Shown here in pieces: positions 31,045 to 32,882 of a stretch of 32,882 nucleotides of DNA (its first letter is position 1; each line of letters opens with the position of its first letter). This DNA is from DASZGL01 sp035938875 (lineage in GTDB: Bacteria; Chloroflexota; Dormibacteria; Aeolococcales; Aeolococcaceae): positions 1-32,882 of the forward strand of contig DASZGL010000100.1 of the NCBI GenBank assembly GCA_035938875.1, given 5' to 3'. Both the position numbers and the translations under genes were made by a program. A model generated the notes under the pieces. It worked only from the letters and a program-made list of their open reading frames with translations, made no database searches and was not told the origin of the DNA.

Positions 31045-31073
31045 TTGAAGCGCAGCACGTCCTTACTTAATGA
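31045..31073 (+). promoter_or_regulatory. Promoter TTGAAG-17-TAATGA
   Basis: TTGAAG at 31045-31050, 17-base spacer, TAATGA at 31068-31073. The upstream in-frame ATG (31070) overlaps the -10 and is therefore not the start of the secreted protein. Confidence 0.5.
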
Positions 31074-31082
31074 ATGCGGGCG

Positions 31083-31130
31083 GTGAAGTCCGCAGACCCA
31101 AGAATTCCAAGCGGAGGGCTCGACGCGTGA
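31083..31130 (+). CDS. Possible 15-codon near-leaderless upstream ORF
   Basis: GTG nine bases after TAATGA; reads MKSADPRIPSGGLDA (GTG as Met) and stops with a TGA that overlaps the GTG of the secreted protein gene (GTGA). It contains that gene's GGAGGG ribosome-binding site. Confidence 0.35.
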   Translation: MKSADPRIPSGGLDA

Positions 31131-32065
31131 AGGGAATGCAGCTGGGGGTGCTCGCCGGCGTGGTCGGCTGCCTCGGGGGGCTGGCGACGGCTGGGGTCAG
31201 CGCATCGGCGGGCAGCGCCGGGACGCGGCACACGGGTGGCGCGATCCACTACGTGATGCCGCGCGGCGTCTCCGGAACGGCGCCCGTGGCCGCGCCGGCG
31301 GCGTCCAACAACCTGGTCTACAACGGTGGACCGGTCGAGGCCTCGAGCTCGACCAACTACGCGATCTTCTGGGAGCCGCCGCTGTACTCGGTGTCGGCGC
31401 AGTACAACTCGCTGATCAGTCGGTTCCTCTCCGACATCGGTGGCAGCGGCCTCTACGGCGTCGCGACGCAGTACTACCAGGTCGTCGGCGGCACGCAGCA
31501 GAACATCGCCAACAGCTCTTCGCTCGGCGGTGTGTTCGTTGACACCGCTGCCTATCCCGCTCCCGTGCTCCAGGACAGTGACATCCAGAACGAGGTCACC
31601 AAGGTGATGGCCGCGAAGGGATGGACCGGTGGCATCGGCCATGAGTTCTTCGTCTTCACCTCCAAGAACGAGATCTCATGCTCCGGTGCGGTGTGCTCCA
31701 ACACGTACTTTTGCGCGTATCACAGCAGCTTCGTCAGCGCTGGCACGACCATCCTCTACGCCAACCAGCCGTACGCCAACACGCTGCCCACGGGCTGCAA
31801 CACGCCGACGTCGCCCAACAACGACTCCGACGCGGACAGCACCATCAACGTCACCTCCCACGAGCTGATGGAGACGGTCACGGATCCCGCGGTCGGCGCC
31901 AGCAACTACGCCTGGATCGACTCGTCCGGCAGCGAGATCGGCGACAAGTGCAACTTCAACTTCGGACCCACCGATGCGTCGGGTGCCGACCTCCGCGCCA
32001 ACGGCCACGGCTACATCGTTCAGCAGGAGTGGAGCAACCGCGTCTCGGGTTGCTCGATGAGCTGA
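31127..32065 (+). CDS. Secreted EXORDIUM/phosphate-induced-protein-like protein
   Basis: 312 residues with a signal peptide (MKGMQLGVLAG..., cleavage near ASA at 25-27). Family traits: LVYNGGPVEASSSTNYAIFWEPP at about 63-85, LISRFLSDIGG, and the metal-like site SHELMETVTDP at 244-254 (His245, Glu246, Glu249) followed by SEIGDKC at 269-275, the same HELxE...EIGDxC order as in plant EXORDIUM proteins. Six or more Cys in the mature part could form disulfides. Biochemical function of the family is unknown. GTG 31127 is chosen because GGAGGG lies eight bases before it and the ATG at 31070 overlaps the promoter. Confidence 0.82.
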   Translation: MKGMQLGVLAGVVGCLGGLATAGVSASAGSAGTRHTGGAIHYVMPRGVSGTAPVAAPAASNNLVYNGGPVEASSSTNYAIFWEPPLYSVSAQYNSLISRFLSDIGGSGLYGVATQYYQVVGGTQQNIANSSSLGGVFVDTAAYPAPVLQDSDIQNEVTKVMAAKGWTGGIGHEFFVFTSKNEISCSGAVCSNTYFCAYHSSFVSAGTTILYANQPYANTLPTGCNTPTSPNNDSDADSTINVTSHELMETVTDPAVGASNYAWIDSSGSEIGDKCNFNFGPTDASGADLRANGHGYIVQQEWSNRVSGCSMS

Positions 32066-32083
32066 GCTGATCGCGCGCGCTGA

Positions 32084-32107
32084 GGAGGAGCCGGTGACGG
32101 TTCCTCC
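32084..32107 (+). terminator. Terminator-like hairpin
   Basis: Nine pairs including one G-U (GGAGGAGCC / GGTTCCTCC) with loop GGTGAC, 18 bases after the stop of the EXORDIUM-like gene. There is no T-run. The rest of the gap to 32168 shows nothing. Confidence 0.5.
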
Positions 32108-32168
32108 CCAGCCGCCATCCACTCGCGGCCGGGTTCGTCGAAGAGTGTGCCGGTCACGGCCGGCTACA

Positions 32169-32780
32169 TCAGGCCGCTATGTGCGCCAGCACCTGCTGTA
32201 CGTCGGCGATCATCGCCGACTTGATCGTGGCACCGGCGACCGAACCCCTGGTCGATATCGAAATGCTCGTCAAGCCCTTGTCGACGATGAGGTTGGCGCC
32301 GATACCGTCCTTCGAAGCGAAGACGGCACGGTCGCCCACGCCGGTCACGGGGCTGGACGGCCCGTCATCCGCGATGGTGCCGCCGAAGCCTGGATCACCC
32401 TGGTGGGCCCTGACGAAGACCCTGATGTCGAGGCTGTTCGTGTTACCTCCCGCGGGCGGGGTCGAGAGCCAATCGCAGATCTTGTACGTGGGCTGGTCGT
32501 CGCTCTCCCGTCCCTCGGGCTGCGCCGGTGGGCCACCGAGGAGTTCGGCCACCTGAGCCGTCGTCAGCAACGAGCAGGCCGCGGGGAGCGCGGAGGGACC
32601 AGTAGATGTGCTCAATGCGTTCGCACTCGATGAGCTGACCGCCCCTGCACTGGACGTCGTGCTTGCCCCGGCCGGGGTCGTGGTGGCCGAAGATGACGAC
32701 CCGCATCCAGCCAGGGCCACGACAGTCAATGTCGTCAGCGTCAGCATCCCCGCTCGAGCAACGCCAAGCGTCGCCGTCAT
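32169..32780 (-). CDS. Lipoprotein, DUF3558-like
   Basis: 203-residue exported lipoprotein: signal with lipobox ALAGC (Cys26), a Ser/Thr/Ala-rich linker to about 65, then a small domain opening ACSLLTTAQVAELLGG with a second Cys in YKICDWLS, the pattern of DUF3558-type lipoproteins of actinobacteria. Function unknown; the family is a surface domain. ATG 32778-32780 is chosen over the adjacent GTG 32783 because GGAGG lies six bases before it. It converges with the EXORDIUM-like gene. Confidence 0.75.
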   Translation of the reverse strand: MTATLGVARAGMLTLTTLTVVALAGCGSSSSATTTPAGASTTSSAGAVSSSSANALSTSTGPSALPAACSLLTTAQVAELLGGPPAQPEGRESDDQPTYKICDWLSTPPAGGNTNSLDIRVFVRAHQGDPGFGGTIADDGPSSPVTGVGDRAVFASKDGIGANLIVDKGLTSISISTRGSVAGATIKSAMIADVQQVLAHIAA

Positions 32781-32808
32781 CACCCACCTCCCAGTGATTT
32801 GGGCGGGG

Positions 32809-32814
32809 AGTATA
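32809..32814 (-). promoter_or_regulatory. -10 promoter (TATACT) for the lipoprotein gene
   Basis: TATACT on the minus strand, predicting a leader of about 20 to 22 bases that carries GGGAGG. It lies 14 bases beyond the 3' end of the tRNA gene. Confidence 0.6.
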
Positions 32815-32828
32815 TGTCCGGGTGGCCC

Positions 32829-32882
32829 TGCCGAGCCCGGGATTCGAACCCGGACGGGGGCGAACCCCCAGCGGTGTTTAAG
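32829..32882 (-). tRNA. tRNA-Leu, 3' part (anticodon probably UAA), cut by window edge
   Basis: The 54 bases read on the minus strand give the end of the anticodon loop (CTTAAAC), the anticodon-stem 3' strand ACCGC, a long variable arm GGGGG-TTCG-CCCCC, T-arm CCGGG-TTCGAAT-CCCGG, acceptor strand GCTCGGC and discriminator A. A long variable arm with A at the discriminator points to tRNA-Leu rather than Ser. CCA is not encoded. The 5' half is outside the window. Confidence 0.8.

Noticed and set aside
31070..31126. ATG at 31070 as start of the EXORDIUM-like protein
   Set aside because: It overlaps the proposed -10, lacks a ribosome-binding site and would add a basic extension before an otherwise normal signal peptide.
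1..32882. CRISPR array, insertion sequence, prophage or attachment site
   Set aside because: No spaced direct repeats, transposase or integrase motifs were seen. The tRNA-Leu at the edge is a common integration target, but no repeat of its 3' end was noticed inside the window.

Overview
The window is a compact, very high-G+C bacterial chromosome segment made almost wholly of housekeeping and cell-envelope genes. I see no insertion sequence, prophage, CRISPR array or large repeat. GTG starts, frequent four-base start/stop overlaps, leaderless promoters (TAnnnT 6-10 bases before the start codon), a CxD...C type HemB and an EXORDIUM-like secreted protein suggest a soil bacterium of the Actinomycetota, Dormibacterota or Chloroflexota neighbourhood. 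This placement is an inference from gene content and signals only.

Layout. 1-4325 (minus): acylphosphatase, class I aminotransferase, trpE, trpG and the 5' part of trpC, one tightly coupled operon. 4380-6509: a ferritin-like diiron protein and a PucR-type regulator, divergent across 99 bases that carry two similarly placed TTGG/CCAA dyads. 6496-9141 (minus): corrinoid adenosyltransferase, thioredoxin reductase and a zinc-ribbon, membrane-anchored trypsin-like protease. 9200-12287 (plus): rph and rdgB, then an ECF sigma factor coupled to a membrane-tethered Rieske protein with an anti-sigma-like N-terminus, and a copper-binding lipoprotein. 12303-13416 (minus): tatC and tatA. 13524-21001 (minus): a tetrapyrrole operon running from precorrin-2 dehydrogenase through hemA, hemC, a cobA-hemD fusion, hemB and a membrane cyclophilin to hemL. 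21059-23926 (plus): a DnaQ-like exonuclease and three tandem four-helix membrane proteins, two of them with promoters and leaders that can encode short upstream ORFs. 23943-30101: an MTA-phosphorylase-like enzyme, an endonuclease/exonuclease/phosphatase protein and, opposite them, a small membrane protein; then a minus operon of glutaredoxin-like protein, alpha/beta hydrolase, acetyltransferase, murI and polyprenyl diphosphate synthase. 30167-32882: a secreted serine protease, an EXORDIUM-like secreted protein, a lipoprotein and the 3' part of a tRNA-Leu gene.

How the genes fit together. The heme operon supplies protoheme and siroheme/corrinoid precursors; the adenosyltransferase uses the corrinoid branch. 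TatA/TatC lie next to a Rieske protein with a twin-arginine-like motif, which they could export. The most unusual locus is sigma factor - Rieske - 18-codon ORF - cupredoxin, joined by ATGA, GTGA and ATGA overlaps; it looks like a redox-sensing regulatory module. The second is a recurring design in which a promoter is followed by a 15-23 codon ORF that stops at or inside the ribosome-binding or start region of a membrane or secreted protein gene. Soluble housekeeping genes mostly start directly at the promoter without a leader.
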